This document shows, one piece after another, positions 17,648-24,667 of a stretch of DNA of 43,100 bases; position 1 is the stretch's first letter; the number at the start of each line of letters is the position of its first letter. A program made the position numbers and the translations under genes. The stretch comes from Candidatus Obscuribacterales bacterium. GTDB lineage: Bacteria > Cyanobacteriota > Vampirovibrionia > Obscuribacterales > Obscuribacteraceae. Under the pieces are notes generated by a model. That model had not been told where the DNA came from. It saw nothing but the letters and a program-made list of their open reading frames with translations, and made no database searches. The stretch covers positions 1 to 43,100 of the forward strand of contig JAIEQI010000173.1 in assembly GCA_019747875.1 (NCBI GenBank), in the 5' to 3' direction.

Positions 17648-18412
17648 TCACATCCAATCCATGCCCTGGATGCGGTCATTGTTTTCGGCACGGCGTTGCA
17701 TCGCTGCGTCCATTCCTTGTTCCAGTATCTTCAATTGTCTTGTGGCCATAACTCGGACCAGTGCCGATCCTGTATCGCTGTCTCGGACAAACATCAGGTC
17801 TGGTTTTCCTTCCGGCGGGTTTGCACCTAATGACTTAATAAAACCAAGGTAGCAACGGGCTTCTAGAAGTTTTCCTTTCGATGCATTTGCTATGGTCATA
17901 AGCGATGTCATTTCCAATGATCCCTGCAAGTATTGCAGGATAGGCAAAGGCCATTCCTGTCCCGGGATTCTGCCTTCGGCATTGGCTAAAATGTTATTTG
18001 CTTCCTCATGCATTCCTTGTTTCATGAAAGCGCAATAGGCGACGATACACGTGATTGCATCCCATTCGCGTGCTTCGAGTGATTTGCTTAGGTCTTTCAC
18101 CGCTGCTTCCATATTCTCAGCAAAAATGTACCCGAGCGCGCGGTTTCTCAGGGCGACACGGTCCTTACTGGCGGTGGCAACTGCCTTATGAAGATCACGC
18201 ATAGCCAGGTCATCTTGAGATTTCCAGAGAAGAATCAGACCTCTTGAATAGAGCGCTTTTACACATACTGGATTGCGTTTGATGATGGAGTTGTAGATTC
18301 CGAGGGCGTTGCCCATCTGACCCATGAGGTCATACATGTGACCGAGCGCAAGAAAAACCGAATCTACAGGACTGTCCTTGGACGAGGATGATGACTTCGT
18401 TGTTGCTGTCAT
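17648..18412 (-). CDS. TPR-repeat protein
   Basis: 254 residues with about four TPR-like helical pairs in the first 165 residues (LGHMYDLMGQMGNALGIYNSIIKRNP; ALYSRGLILLWKSQDDLAMRDLHKAV; LRNRALGYIFAENMEAAVKDLSKSLE). No signal peptide or membrane segment, so cytosolic. The C-terminal quarter ends in a Met-rich, charged helix (MDAAMQRRAENNDR). AAGG lies about nine bases before the ATG. It is convergent with ppk with only four bases between the stops, so the transcripts almost certainly overlap. Partner unknown. Confidence 0.8.
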   Translation of the reverse strand: MTATTKSSSSSKDSPVDSVFLALGHMYDLMGQMGNALGIYNSIIKRNPVCVKALYSRGLILLWKSQDDLAMRDLHKAVATASKDRVALRNRALGYIFAENMEAAVKDLSKSLEAREWDAITCIVAYCAFMKQGMHEEANNILANAEGRIPGQEWPLPILQYLQGSLEMTSLMTIANASKGKLLEARCYLGFIKSLGANPPEGKPDLMFVRDSDTGSALVRVMATRQLKILEQGMDAAMQRRAENNDRIQGMDWM

Positions 18413-18578
18413 ATTGGCCGCCTTAGAAGGTGCAAAAGACCGTGTGCGTCAAGACGCTCAAACGGATAGTAAGATGCCTGGACTCGAGGATGGGGACCAA
18501 GGGGGGGAAGCAAAGAGTCCTAATTTCATTATATATAAGAGCCCTGGTTTGCCTAGACGCGAATGGCGGAGTCTGGAG

Positions 18579-18619
18579 CTTCGGTTTTACCTTACACGAA
18601 TGTAAGGAAAAAACCGAAG
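18579..18619. repeat. Long hairpin in a gene-free region
   Basis: The left arm 18579-18596 (CTTCGGTTTT then CCTTACA) pairs with 18601-18619 (TGTAAGG then AAAACCGAAG), with one small internal loop and a CGAA tetraloop: 17 base pairs. No T-run follows on the plus strand. It lies in the 344-base gap (18413-18756) between the divergent TPR gene and a small ORF; no ORF is supported in the rest of the gap. Confidence 0.7.
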
Positions 18620-18756
18620 TGTTAAGGATTTGGGCAACGCTTCCAACTACAAATTGGCCCGGTTGGATGGGTGGGGACACCAGAGCACTGCCACGCTTCT
18701 TACACGATCTGACGGCTATTGTTCGTCTCGGGTAAGTTCGATTGGAGTTATGGAAG

Positions 18757-18966
18757 ATGGATAAATCTATTGGTTCGCAACTGGCAGGCACTAGCGAGGA
18801 GCGCGAGGCATGCAACAAGATTGCTGATGAAGTGATTACGCTTTTCGACAAAGGAAAAAAAGATCTCGACGGCGATGCGTATCGTGATCTGAGAGATAAA
18901 TGGTCGAAAAACAATTGCGATAATCTTGAGGGTTTCCCACCGTTCGGCAAGATACCGAAGGCGTAA
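18757..18966 (+). CDS. Small hypothetical protein
   Basis: 69 residues from ATG 18757 with GGAG nine bases upstream. Mostly helical, highly charged (EEREACNKIADEVITLFDKGKKDLDGDAYRDL is typical of a compact helical protein), with two cysteines and a Pro/Gly end (GFPPFGKIPKA). No membrane segment or signal peptide. Amino-acid composition is protein-like and the ribosome site is good, so probably real, but I recognise no family. Confidence 0.55.
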   Translation: MDKSIGSQLAGTSEEREACNKIADEVITLFDKGKKDLDGDAYRDLRDKWSKNNCDNLEGFPPFGKIPKA

Positions 18967-19367
18967 GATAGGCTATGGGATCGAGGTCTCGATAGAGCAA
19001 CTGAGTCGATTCTGTTCGCACACCTATCGGTGAACATCTGAACGCGAACATTGAACCTGAACTTGAGCTTGCTGCAAACTCAAGTAGTTCGATCAGTAAG
19101 TGCTTAGAGAAGCTCTTTGATCACAAGACCAAATGCGGTACTTGCGGCTAAAGCTGCGAAAGTTAAAAGCAACATTGAAAAACACCTTCGTTTTTGCGGG
19201 TTACTTTTATTACGACGCTGGTCTTTCAAAAATTATCCCGGATTTCGCGGATTTAATGTTGATGCGGTTTCCAAGAGATCTGGGGCTTCAATTTAGTTTC
19301 ATACGCCTACTCAAACATTGACTCAAATATGATGGTGAGCCATTCTTGCCTCCCATCAGTCCCGCGC
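18967..19367. other. Gene-free stretch downstream of the aroQ-type gene
   Basis: About 400 bases between two genes that converge on it. It contains an ACTTGAG/CTCAAGT inverted repeat (about 19062-19086) with an 11-base loop, flanked by GAAC/GTTC, but no T-run. A 62-codon plus-strand frame (19133-19321) has no ribosome site and is not called. Confidence 0.4.
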
Positions 19368-19769
19368 CTAATGCAAACTTGTGGACAGATGCTCTTGCTG
19401 CGAACTTCTTTTGCTCTTTTTTTCCGAAAGCAATACTTGGAAAACAGCACTCTGATTCATGATCTCTCTAAATATTGCCAGTATGTGTTCGCTTCTTTTA
19501 TCGCCAATCATGGCGGAAATTCTGTCAATGAGTTGTTTTTCGCGTGCTTCATCCTTAATGGGTAATCCCGCTAACTCTTTTTCTCTGCCGATTTCCTTTG
19601 CAAGTTCGAATCTCGCCAGGAGAAGCTGCGTCAGTTTCGTGTCAAGCGAATCGATCTCGGCACGCAGATATTGCATCTTCAAATCAGAGGAGTTCGAGTG
19701 ATCTGTAATTGTTTGATTGTTAGTAGTGGATAGTCTTATTTGCCCCGCCTGGGGCCAATGCATTGTCAT
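19368..19769 (-). CDS. Chorismate mutase, AroQ class
   Basis: 133 residues; converts chorismate to prephenate, the first step toward Phe and Tyr. An AroQ fold is clear: LRAEIDSLDTKLTQLLLARFELAKEIGREK (35-64), IKDEAREKQ (71-79), IFREIMNQS (99-107). Residues corresponding to the Escherichia coli active site are present: R36, R53, K64, D73 and Q106. About 30 polar residues precede the domain, and the last 25 are Ser/Lys-rich. GAGGA lies eight bases before the ATG. It follows the DAHP synthase gene by 37 bases, so both are read from the attenuated promoter upstream. Not fused to prephenate dehydratase or dehydrogenase. By analogy with the Bacillus fusion it could form a complex with the DAHP synthase and confer feedback control. 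Confidence 0.92.
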   Translation of the reverse strand: MTMHWPQAGQIRLSTTNNQTITDHSNSSDLKMQYLRAEIDSLDTKLTQLLLARFELAKEIGREKELAGLPIKDEAREKQLIDRISAMIGDKRSEHILAIFREIMNQSAVFQVLLSEKKSKRSSQQEHLSTSLH

Positions 19770-19806
19770 TGTTTTGGTCCTCTGATTTCAAAAGTCGTGG
19801 ATACGG

Positions 19807-20721
19807 TTATGCGATCAGGTCAGCAACCTGTAGCATCGCAGGGAAGTCAGTTTGTCCAATCATCAGTGGCGGCAATTCTGCGCTTCGATGCTCTTTGACA
19901 GATGGGATATTGCGGCCGACCGCCAGGGCAATCAAGCGAAGGCTTTCAATCAGGTCGAGCATTTGTTCCAGTGAAAGTGCTTGGCGAGCATCTGAAACAG
20001 ACTTCTTCGGTTGCGGATGGCACTCGATCATCAGTCCATCAGCACCGCAGGCAACTGCTGCCTTGGCGAGATCAGCGATCAATTCGCTCTTTCCGGCGGC
20101 ATGGCTCGGATCTACGAGCACTGGCAAATGTGTCAATTGCTTTAGTGCTACAACGGCTCCAAGATCAAGAACATTTCTGGTGAATGTATCAAAGCTTCGG
20201 ATGCCACGCTCACAGAGAATAACATTTGGATTGCCGTGAGCCATGATGTATTCAGCTGCCAGGATAAACTCCTCTAGTGTTGCTGCCAGTCCGCGTTTTA
20301 GAATTACTGGTTTGCCTGCTGTGCCTACTGCTTTGAGCAGATCGAAGTTCTGCATGTTGCGGCTGCCGATCTGGAGAACGTCTGCATGCTGGACAATGTC
20401 AGGGATTTGCGACTCCGTCATCAGTTCGGTTATGACTGGAACATTGAAACGCTGATTGATTTCCGAAAGGATCTTGAGCCCTTCGATCCCCAATCCTTGA
20501 AAGGAGTATGGAGACGTTCTCGGCTTGAATGCGCCGCCACGGATTGCTTGTACTGGTCCGTGCGATAGGGCAATGGCGACTTGCTCCATCTGTTCCAAGC
20601 TTTCGATTGAACATGGTCCGCCGACGATGAAGAGCTCATTTCCACCGATTGTCGAGCTGCCAATGCGGATCTTCGTGTTTCTTGAGCCTTCCTGTTTAAG
20701 AACCAATTTTGCGTCTTTCAT
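19807..20721 (-). CDS. aroF: 3-deoxy-7-phosphoheptulonate (DAHP) synthase, type I-beta
   Basis: 304 residues; condenses phosphoenolpyruvate and erythrose 4-phosphate, the first step of the shikimate pathway. Motifs: GGPCSIES (34-41, metal Cys37), GGAFKPRTSPYSFQGLG (62-78), QIGSRNMQNF (117-126), LKRG (141-144), VDPSHAAG (203-210, His207), ECHPQP (233-238, Glu233). This is the KDO8P-synthase-like I-beta branch. It is only the barrel plus a short N-terminal strand: it has neither the ferredoxin-like domain of the Thermotoga enzyme nor the fused chorismate mutase of the Bacillus enzyme. A strong GGAGG lies four bases before the ATG. It is preceded by two leader-peptide attenuators and followed by the chorismate mutase gene. 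The symbol is by family; aroG/aroA(G) names are also used. Confidence 0.95.
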   Translation of the reverse strand: MKDAKLVLKQEGSRNTKIRIGSSTIGGNELFIVGGPCSIESLEQMEQVAIALSHGPVQAIRGGAFKPRTSPYSFQGLGIEGLKILSEINQRFNVPVITELMTESQIPDIVQHADVLQIGSRNMQNFDLLKAVGTAGKPVILKRGLAATLEEFILAAEYIMAHGNPNVILCERGIRSFDTFTRNVLDLGAVVALKQLTHLPVLVDPSHAAGKSELIADLAKAAVACGADGLMIECHPQPKKSVSDARQALSLEQMLDLIESLRLIALAVGRNIPSVKEHRSAELPPLMIGQTDFPAMLQVADLIA

Positions 20722-20737
20722 TTTTCCTCCGGTTAAA

Positions 20738-20772
20738 GTAAAAGGTCCCGTCTCCTCTGGGGAGCCGGGACC
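20738..20772 (-). terminator. Attenuator terminator 2, before the DAHP synthase gene
   Basis: On the minus strand GGTCCCG and CGGGACC (seven pairs) continue after a G/A mismatch into CTCC/GGAG, with a short loop, followed by TTTTACTTT. It ends about 17 bases before the gene's ATG, leaving only the ribosome site between, so it must be read through for expression. Its 5' arm (20759-20772) can instead pair with leader-2 codons (20804-20817). Confidence 0.88.
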
Positions 20773-20800
20773 TGTGAGCGTTGTGATTACATGCTACGGT

Positions 20801-20854
20801 CTACCCGGGGCTTCCCCTGGTTGAAAATGCATAGCTGTAATACCAATTTCTCAT
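20801..20854 (-). CDS. Leader peptide 2 (aromatic-rich, attenuator)
   Basis: Seventeen residues: MRNWYYSYAFSTRGSPG. ATG with AGAGG nine bases upstream. W4, Y5, Y6, Y8 and F10 give five aromatic codons in seven, covering all three aromatic amino acids. The final codons (AGG GGA AGC CCC GGG) can fold on themselves (GGGG/CCCC) or pair with the 5' arm of terminator 2. It lies between terminator 1 and terminator 2. The gene context (DAHP synthase, chorismate mutase) makes a regulatory leader the natural reading. Confidence 0.85.
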   Translation of the reverse strand: MRNWYYSYAFSTRGSPG

Positions 20855-20869
20855 TTCAATTTACCTCTG

Positions 20870-20902
20870 AAAAACAAAAAGACCGCAGAAACTACTGCGG
20901 TC
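20870..20902 (-). terminator. Attenuator terminator 1, between the two leader peptides
   Basis: GACCGCAG, loop TAGTTT, CTGCGGTC (perfect eight-base-pair stem, 20881-20902) followed on the minus strand by TTTTTGTTTTT (20870-20880). Textbook intrinsic terminator located within the leader, after leader ORF 1 and before leader ORF 2. Its 5' arm overlaps a segment complementary to the last codons of leader 1. Confidence 0.92.
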
Positions 20903-20931
20903 CACCTGGTTAATGCACGCTCGGGCGTGGC

Positions 20932-20982
20932 TCAGTCCAGGTGAACCTCCTTATACCAGTAATAATAGTTGCGTGCGGACAC
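20932..20982 (-). CDS. Leader peptide 1 (Tyr/Trp-rich, attenuator)
   Basis: Sixteen residues: MSARNYYYWYKEVHLD, starting at GTG 20982 with AGGAG eight bases upstream and ending in TGA. Residues 6-10 are YYYWY, five consecutive aromatic codons, with no Phe. The codons after the run (GTT CAC CTG G) are complementary, with one G-U, to CCAGGTGGAC at 20900-20909, which runs into the 5' arm of terminator 1. A ribosome waiting at the aromatic codons would leave this segment free; one reaching the stop would cover it. Confidence 0.87.
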   Translation of the reverse strand: MSARNYYYWYKEVHLD

Positions 20983-21008
20983 TTGTTTTTCTCCTAGCAA
21001 TGGGTCCA

Positions 21009-21037
21009 ATGTTATCGGCAATGAACTGGTCCGTCAA
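21009..21037 (-). promoter_or_regulatory. Sigma70-type promoter of the DAHP synthase-chorismate mutase operon
   Basis: TTGACG (21032-21037) and TAACAT (21009-21014) on the minus strand, spacer exactly 17 bases; 5/6 and 4/6 matches. The predicted start near 21001 lies only about 20 bases before leader-1's GTG, giving a minimal leader that begins with its ribosome site. Confidence 0.75.
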
Positions 21038-21194
21038 GTCTATGTAAACAGACTAATTGCTTTAAGTCGGGAAATAATTGCTAGTTCTCGGGATGCAGAC
21101 GTTGCAGCATTCAATTATAGGTTATCGCAGTGCCGGAACTTGTCTAAGGGTCTGTCGTCATCAGAAACATTGGTTAGCTTCCGAGGTCTGAAAA

Positions 21195-22187
21195 ATGTTC
21201 AAATCGAGAGGAGCGGTGCTGCTCCTGTCTGCTTTTGCCGTGCTTACTAATGCGATTGGCGCACACGCACAATCATTCTCTGAGCAAACACGAGCAAATA
21301 CAGGCGGAGGATTCTTGCAGGAGATGCGGAGTCTCTTTAATGATCCGAATCTGAGGGACTTTGTTGGTTCGAAGATCAGGCAGATTCCAGCTTTGCAAAA
21401 CCGTATGCTCCCTCCTCCGTCCATTGATCCGTATGGCTCCCCGCGCACTCCATATGGATCAAGCAATGGCTCCGCCTATCAATATGATGGCGGAGCCAGT
21501 CCTTCTTTCGATTCGAACGCAAATTCTCCATTTGTATTTAGCAGCCGCATAAGACCTAATGAATTGAATCGATTGGGTCAATACGACATCAGTATCTTGA
21601 TTGACAGTTCCGGATCCATGAATGAGAACGATTGCCCGAGTGCATTTGGATTCGCTCCGCAGAATGTGACGCGATGGCAATGGTGCCGCGAACAAATGGG
21701 GTGGTTCTCTCAACAAATTGAAAGTGCATTTCCTCGCGGAATTACATTGATGACGTTTTCGTCCCAGTTTCAGAAGTTTGATCATGTTTCAGCACGCGAC
21801 ATCAGCACTGTGTTCAACCGTTTCTCCCCAGACGGAGGAACCAATCTTCACTTGCCAATGCGCGAAGCCATTAATAATTACTTTGCCGCTAGAGACGCAG
21901 GAATGCAGCCAAAGCCATTGATGCTGGCTGTAATCACAGATGGTGACCCCAGCAACAAAGGCGAAGTCAGAAGAATCATCAAAGATGCACAAGCTCGAAT
22001 GATATCCCCAAATGAGCTGAAGATCGTGTTTTTCCTAATTGGAGCCGATCGAAGTGGGCAGCGATTTGTTGACGAGTTGGACCATGAACTGCCAATGCAA
22101 ATGAACGTCGACATCGTGTCGAGTCATCAGTTCGATGAAGTAAATAGCATGGGATTGGGACGGACACTGGCGCAAGCCTTGCGCTAA
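21195..22187 (+). CDS. Secreted vWA domain protein
   Basis: 330 residues. A signal peptide (residues 1-25, ending GAHA) is followed by a helical region (about 30-70) and a Pro/Gly/Ser/Tyr-rich linker (72-115). The vWA domain has a complete metal site: D137-x-S139-x-S141 (LIDSSGSM), a threonine in DGGTNLHLP and an aspartate in VITDGDPSN. GAGG lies eight bases before the ATG. Expected to be exported and to bind a ligand through Mg; unlike the cytosolic vWA protein at 4085-4888 it has no kinase or phosphatase neighbour. It is divergent from the aromatic operon, with that operon's promoter in between. Cysteines flank the metal site (DCPSA, QWCRE) and might form a disulfide. Confidence 0.85.
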   Translation: MFKSRGAVLLLSAFAVLTNAIGAHAQSFSEQTRANTGGGFLQEMRSLFNDPNLRDFVGSKIRQIPALQNRMLPPPSIDPYGSPRTPYGSSNGSAYQYDGGASPSFDSNANSPFVFSSRIRPNELNRLGQYDISILIDSSGSMNENDCPSAFGFAPQNVTRWQWCREQMGWFSQQIESAFPRGITLMTFSSQFQKFDHVSARDISTVFNRFSPDGGTNLHLPMREAINNYFAARDAGMQPKPLMLAVITDGDPSNKGEVRRIIKDAQARMISPNELKIVFFLIGADRSGQRFVDELDHELPMQMNVDIVSSHQFDEVNSMGLGRTLAQALR

Positions 22188-22262
22188 TCGGTCCGAAAAT
22201 ATTGTTTATCTCTTGCAACTTTCCGGTAATGGCTGCGTCAACGTTCAGAACAAGGAATCCCT

Positions 22263-22850
22263 ATGAAACTCACACAGAAGCACAAACCAGATCCTGTCCA
22301 GAATCGCGGAGAGCATTTTAGCATGCCTCAAGCAAAGCAAGAACATAAACGGCCAACCGGGCTAGTAAAACAAAAAATCATTGCAGATGATCTCCGCGCA
22401 TTAGTCGGGATAATGACCATCACATTCGGTGCTGCTGCGATCGGTATTATATTTGGTGCTAACTCAAGTGCTGATTGGTATGTGAGTCTGATTAAGCCCA
22501 CATGGACGCCACCGGAGAACGTGTACGCGCCCGTCTGGACGCTTTTGTATCTACTGATGGGTTTTGCAGCATGGCGTGTTTATCGCAAGCGCAAAACGCA
22601 CGACATCAGACCGGCGATGTTGTTCTATCACTTGCAACTCTTGTTCAATGTCTTGTGGTGTGTTTTCTTCTTTGGGCTGCGCAATCCCGCGCTTGCCCTG
22701 GCTGATGCGATGATCTTGCAGCTCTTCATCATCAGCAGCGCTGCAAGCTTCTTTCAAGTAGACCGTCCTGCGGCTGCGATGTTGATACCCTACATGAGCT
22801 GGGTAGCCTTTGCAATCTGCTTGAATTGCTTTATTTGGGTCGCAAATTAG
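22263..22850 (+). CDS. tspO: TspO/MBR family membrane protein
   Basis: 195 residues; tryptophan-rich sensory protein family that binds porphyrins and related tetrapyrroles in the membrane. Five membrane helices with the family signatures KPTWTPPENVYAPVWTLLY (first loop and helix 2), NVLWCVFFFGLRNPALALAD (helices 3-4) and PYMSWVAFAICLNCFIW (helix 5). About 45 polar residues precede helix 1, longer than typical TspO (about 160 residues); AGGA lies seven bases upstream of the chosen ATG, and no better start is seen closer to helix 1. It follows the secreted vWA gene by 75 bases and is followed by a strong hairpin terminator, so the two could be one transcript. Confidence 0.93.
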   Translation: MKLTQKHKPDPVQNRGEHFSMPQAKQEHKRPTGLVKQKIIADDLRALVGIMTITFGAAAIGIIFGANSSADWYVSLIKPTWTPPENVYAPVWTLLYLLMGFAAWRVYRKRKTHDIRPAMLFYHLQLLFNVLWCVFFFGLRNPALALADAMILQLFIISSAASFFQVDRPAAAMLIPYMSWVAFAICLNCFIWVAN

Positions 22851-23009
22851 TTTGAGCGCTAATTTCGTTTAATCGTTCATTTTTCAGAAACAAAATTGGT
22901 TGAATAGGAGTCAGGAGAATTAGAAGCAGTTTGTAAGGCACCACTATCCGCCAGGACAGTGATTGCAAGAGCATAACAACAAACCAAATTCAAAAATTTT
23001 GCCGGGAAG

Positions 23010-23046
23010 CACGAGAGAGACTACTTGTTAAAGTAGTCTTTTCTCG
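23010..23046. terminator. Hairpin terminator between tspO and yjbQ
   Basis: GACTACTT, loop GTTA, AAGTAGTC followed by TTTTCTCGTTT; outer CGAGA/TCTCG extends the stem. On the plus strand it terminates the tspO transcript. The rest of 22851-23103 shows no ORF. Confidence 0.75.
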
Positions 23047-23103
23047 TTTAAAGCATAATGGATTCCGCGCTCGTCGATAGCGCGCACCATGCAGGAGAAA
23101 TCG

Positions 23104-23523
23104 ATGCGAGTACATTCTTCCAAAAGGTCGTTCAACACGCAAGGTCACACCGATGTCATTGACATAACGGAAGCAGTGAATGATGCGGTCGCTAAATCAA
23201 AGATTCAATCCGGAACAGCGACGGTATTTGTTGTTGGATCCACTGCCGGTATCACCACCATAGAGTATGAACCAGGTCTTGTGCATGACATAAAGGAAGC
23301 CTTTGAACGAATGGCGCCAAAATCGCTGGATTACAAACATCACGAACGCTGGCACGACGACAATGGGCACTCGCACATTCGCGCATCTATGCTCGGACCA
23401 GGCATTGTTATTCCTGTAATTAACGGCACTTTGCCTCTAGGAACATGGCAGCAAATCATACTTATTGATTTTGATACTAGACCCCGCTTGAGAGATGTGC
23501 ATATCCAAATAATAGGACTATGA
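23104..23523 (+). CDS. yjbQ: YjbQ/UPF0047 family protein
   Basis: 139 residues from ATG 23104, chosen because CAGGAG lies eight bases upstream; an in-frame ATG at 23089 has no such site. A near-complete match to the small conserved YjbQ family: GTATVFVVGSTAGITTIEYEPGL, H-rich WHDDNGHSHIRASMLGPG, and TLPLGTWQQIILIDFDTRPR. Members have been linked to a side activity as thiamine phosphate synthase, but the physiological role is unclear. Conserved histidines and acidic residues of the presumed active site are present. It stands alone after a terminator. Confidence 0.93.
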   Translation: MRVHSSKRSFNTQGHTDVIDITEAVNDAVAKSKIQSGTATVFVVGSTAGITTIEYEPGLVHDIKEAFERMAPKSLDYKHHERWHDDNGHSHIRASMLGPGIVIPVINGTLPLGTWQQIILIDFDTRPRLRDVHIQIIGL

Positions 23524-24097
23524 GCTACAGAAATAGCGGTTTTATGAGCCTGCGCAAATCTATTGAAATCCGCATTGCTCGCGCTGGAAAGGGCGTGGGA
23601 AGCGCATTCTCGTGTGTCATCTCACAAAAGATCCGTATATCCATTTGTACTGCTATCTTGCTACATCCAATATTCATCAGGCTTTTAATATATCTCCAGA
23701 TATATCCTGAAGCTTAAATGTGGGTTTCTTTTTCGATTTAATAAATCGATGGATCTAGGTGTCGATCTTGTGTCTCTTATCTGGCAAGTGTTTTCAGATG
23801 CGATATATTGCGACGCTATAACAATTGTATGCTTTCAGTCATCTTGCTAATCGGCTTAACGGCGCCTTATCATTAACGTAACAGAAATCAACAAAGCAAC
23901 TGCGATTCTTGCGTCACCAATGTGTGTGCAACGCTTGTGACCCTCCAGAGAATCCTTGCAAGCCGCCTCCTCTGTAATGAACGCAGAGTAGTCGAAAAGA
24001 TTTCTTCCCACATACATAGTCCGCAGCGATCATCCTCCCTCTGACAGGGAGCAATCTTTCGTTGCCCATCCATTCAAAAGCCCACAAGGAGGCAATT
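23524..24097. other. Gene-poor stretch between yjbQ and a small TPR gene
   Basis: About 570 bases. A 65-codon frame (23520-23717) overlapping the yjbQ stop has atypical composition and no ribosome site and is not called. CGATTTAATAAATCG at about 23736-23750 is a short palindrome, possibly an operator. No RNA gene recognised. Confidence 0.4.
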
Positions 24098-24436
24098 ATG
24101 AAAAGCGCAGCTGAACTTCAAAACCTGGCAAATCTCGCAGAAGAAAGAGGTGATTATGCCAAGGCAGCTCGGCTACATGTAAAAGCATTGGCCAAGATTG
24201 AGAAAGAAGTAGGCTCTGAGCAGCCCGAGCTCATCGATTATTTGTTCAACTTGGGCATGATCAATTGCGCGCTCGACAAGAAGGATGAGGCAAAAGATTG
24301 CTTTACTCGTCAGCTCTCCATTCTCTTGCAGTTCTATCCTGAAGTGCATGTGGATGTAGTTGAGCTGCGCCAAATTCTCGCCGACATTGACTCGAGCGAA
24401 GAAATTGCTGTGACACCACTGGCGGTGTCTGCATAA
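24098..24436 (+). CDS. Small TPR protein
   Basis: 112 residues from ATG 24098, which has a near-perfect AAGGAGG five bases upstream. Two TPR-type helix pairs: LQNLANLAEERGDYAKAARLHVKALAKIEKEVG and LIDYLFNLGMINCALDKKDEAKDCFTRQLSILLQ. No signal or membrane segment. The strong ribosome site and a good terminator downstream suggest high, independent expression. Likely an adaptor; no partner gene is adjacent. Confidence 0.82.
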   Translation: MKSAAELQNLANLAEERGDYAKAARLHVKALAKIEKEVGSEQPELIDYLFNLGMINCALDKKDEAKDCFTRQLSILLQFYPEVHVDVVELRQILADIDSSEEIAVTPLAVSA

Positions 24437-24526
24437 ACCTTTCCTCCGATCACACACACTTACCTAATTCACCAACTAAAGCACAAGAGCGCGGAGCAGG
24501 ATCTGCCACCCTGCTTGCGGCTTGCG

Positions 24527-24562
24527 AAACGGCTCCTCACCACCACGGAGCCGTTTCTTTTC
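24527..24562 (+). terminator. Intrinsic terminator after the small TPR gene
   Basis: AAACGGCTCC (24527-24536) and GGAGCCGTTT (24547-24556) form a perfect ten-base-pair stem with a ten-base loop, followed by CTTTTCTTTT. It lies about 90 bases after the stop. Confidence 0.9.
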
Positions 24563-24630
24563 TTTTGTATAAATGAGGTTCACGAAAATCAGAAAGGAAT
24601 TCCTCTTCATTTCTGTTTTTTTTGACCGTG

Positions 24631-24636
24631 TATAAT
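24631..24636 (+). promoter_or_regulatory. Perfect -10 box (TATAAT) upstream of the SRPBCC-like gene
   Basis: TATAAT preceded by TG, 32 bases before the ATG at 24668. No convincing -35 hexamer at 17 bases (CATTTC), so it may depend on the TG extension or an activator. Confidence 0.5.
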
Positions 24637-24667
24637 GCTTGATTTCATAGAAACCAAGCGGTGATAT

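Noticed and set aside
19133..19321. 62-codon plus-strand ORF
   Set aside because: No ribosome site and no protein-like pattern beyond a basic N-terminus.
20881..20982. T-box riboswitch before the aromatic operon (AGGTGGACCGC resembles the T-box motif)
   Set aside because: The promoter leaves only about 100 bases before the terminator, so there is no room for Stem I and a specifier loop, the T-box match lacks two bases, and a translatable aromatic peptide with a ribosome site explains the region better.
23520..23717. 65-codon ORF overlapping the yjbQ stop
   Set aside because: Overlap could mean coupling, but composition is atypical and no ribosome site or family is seen.
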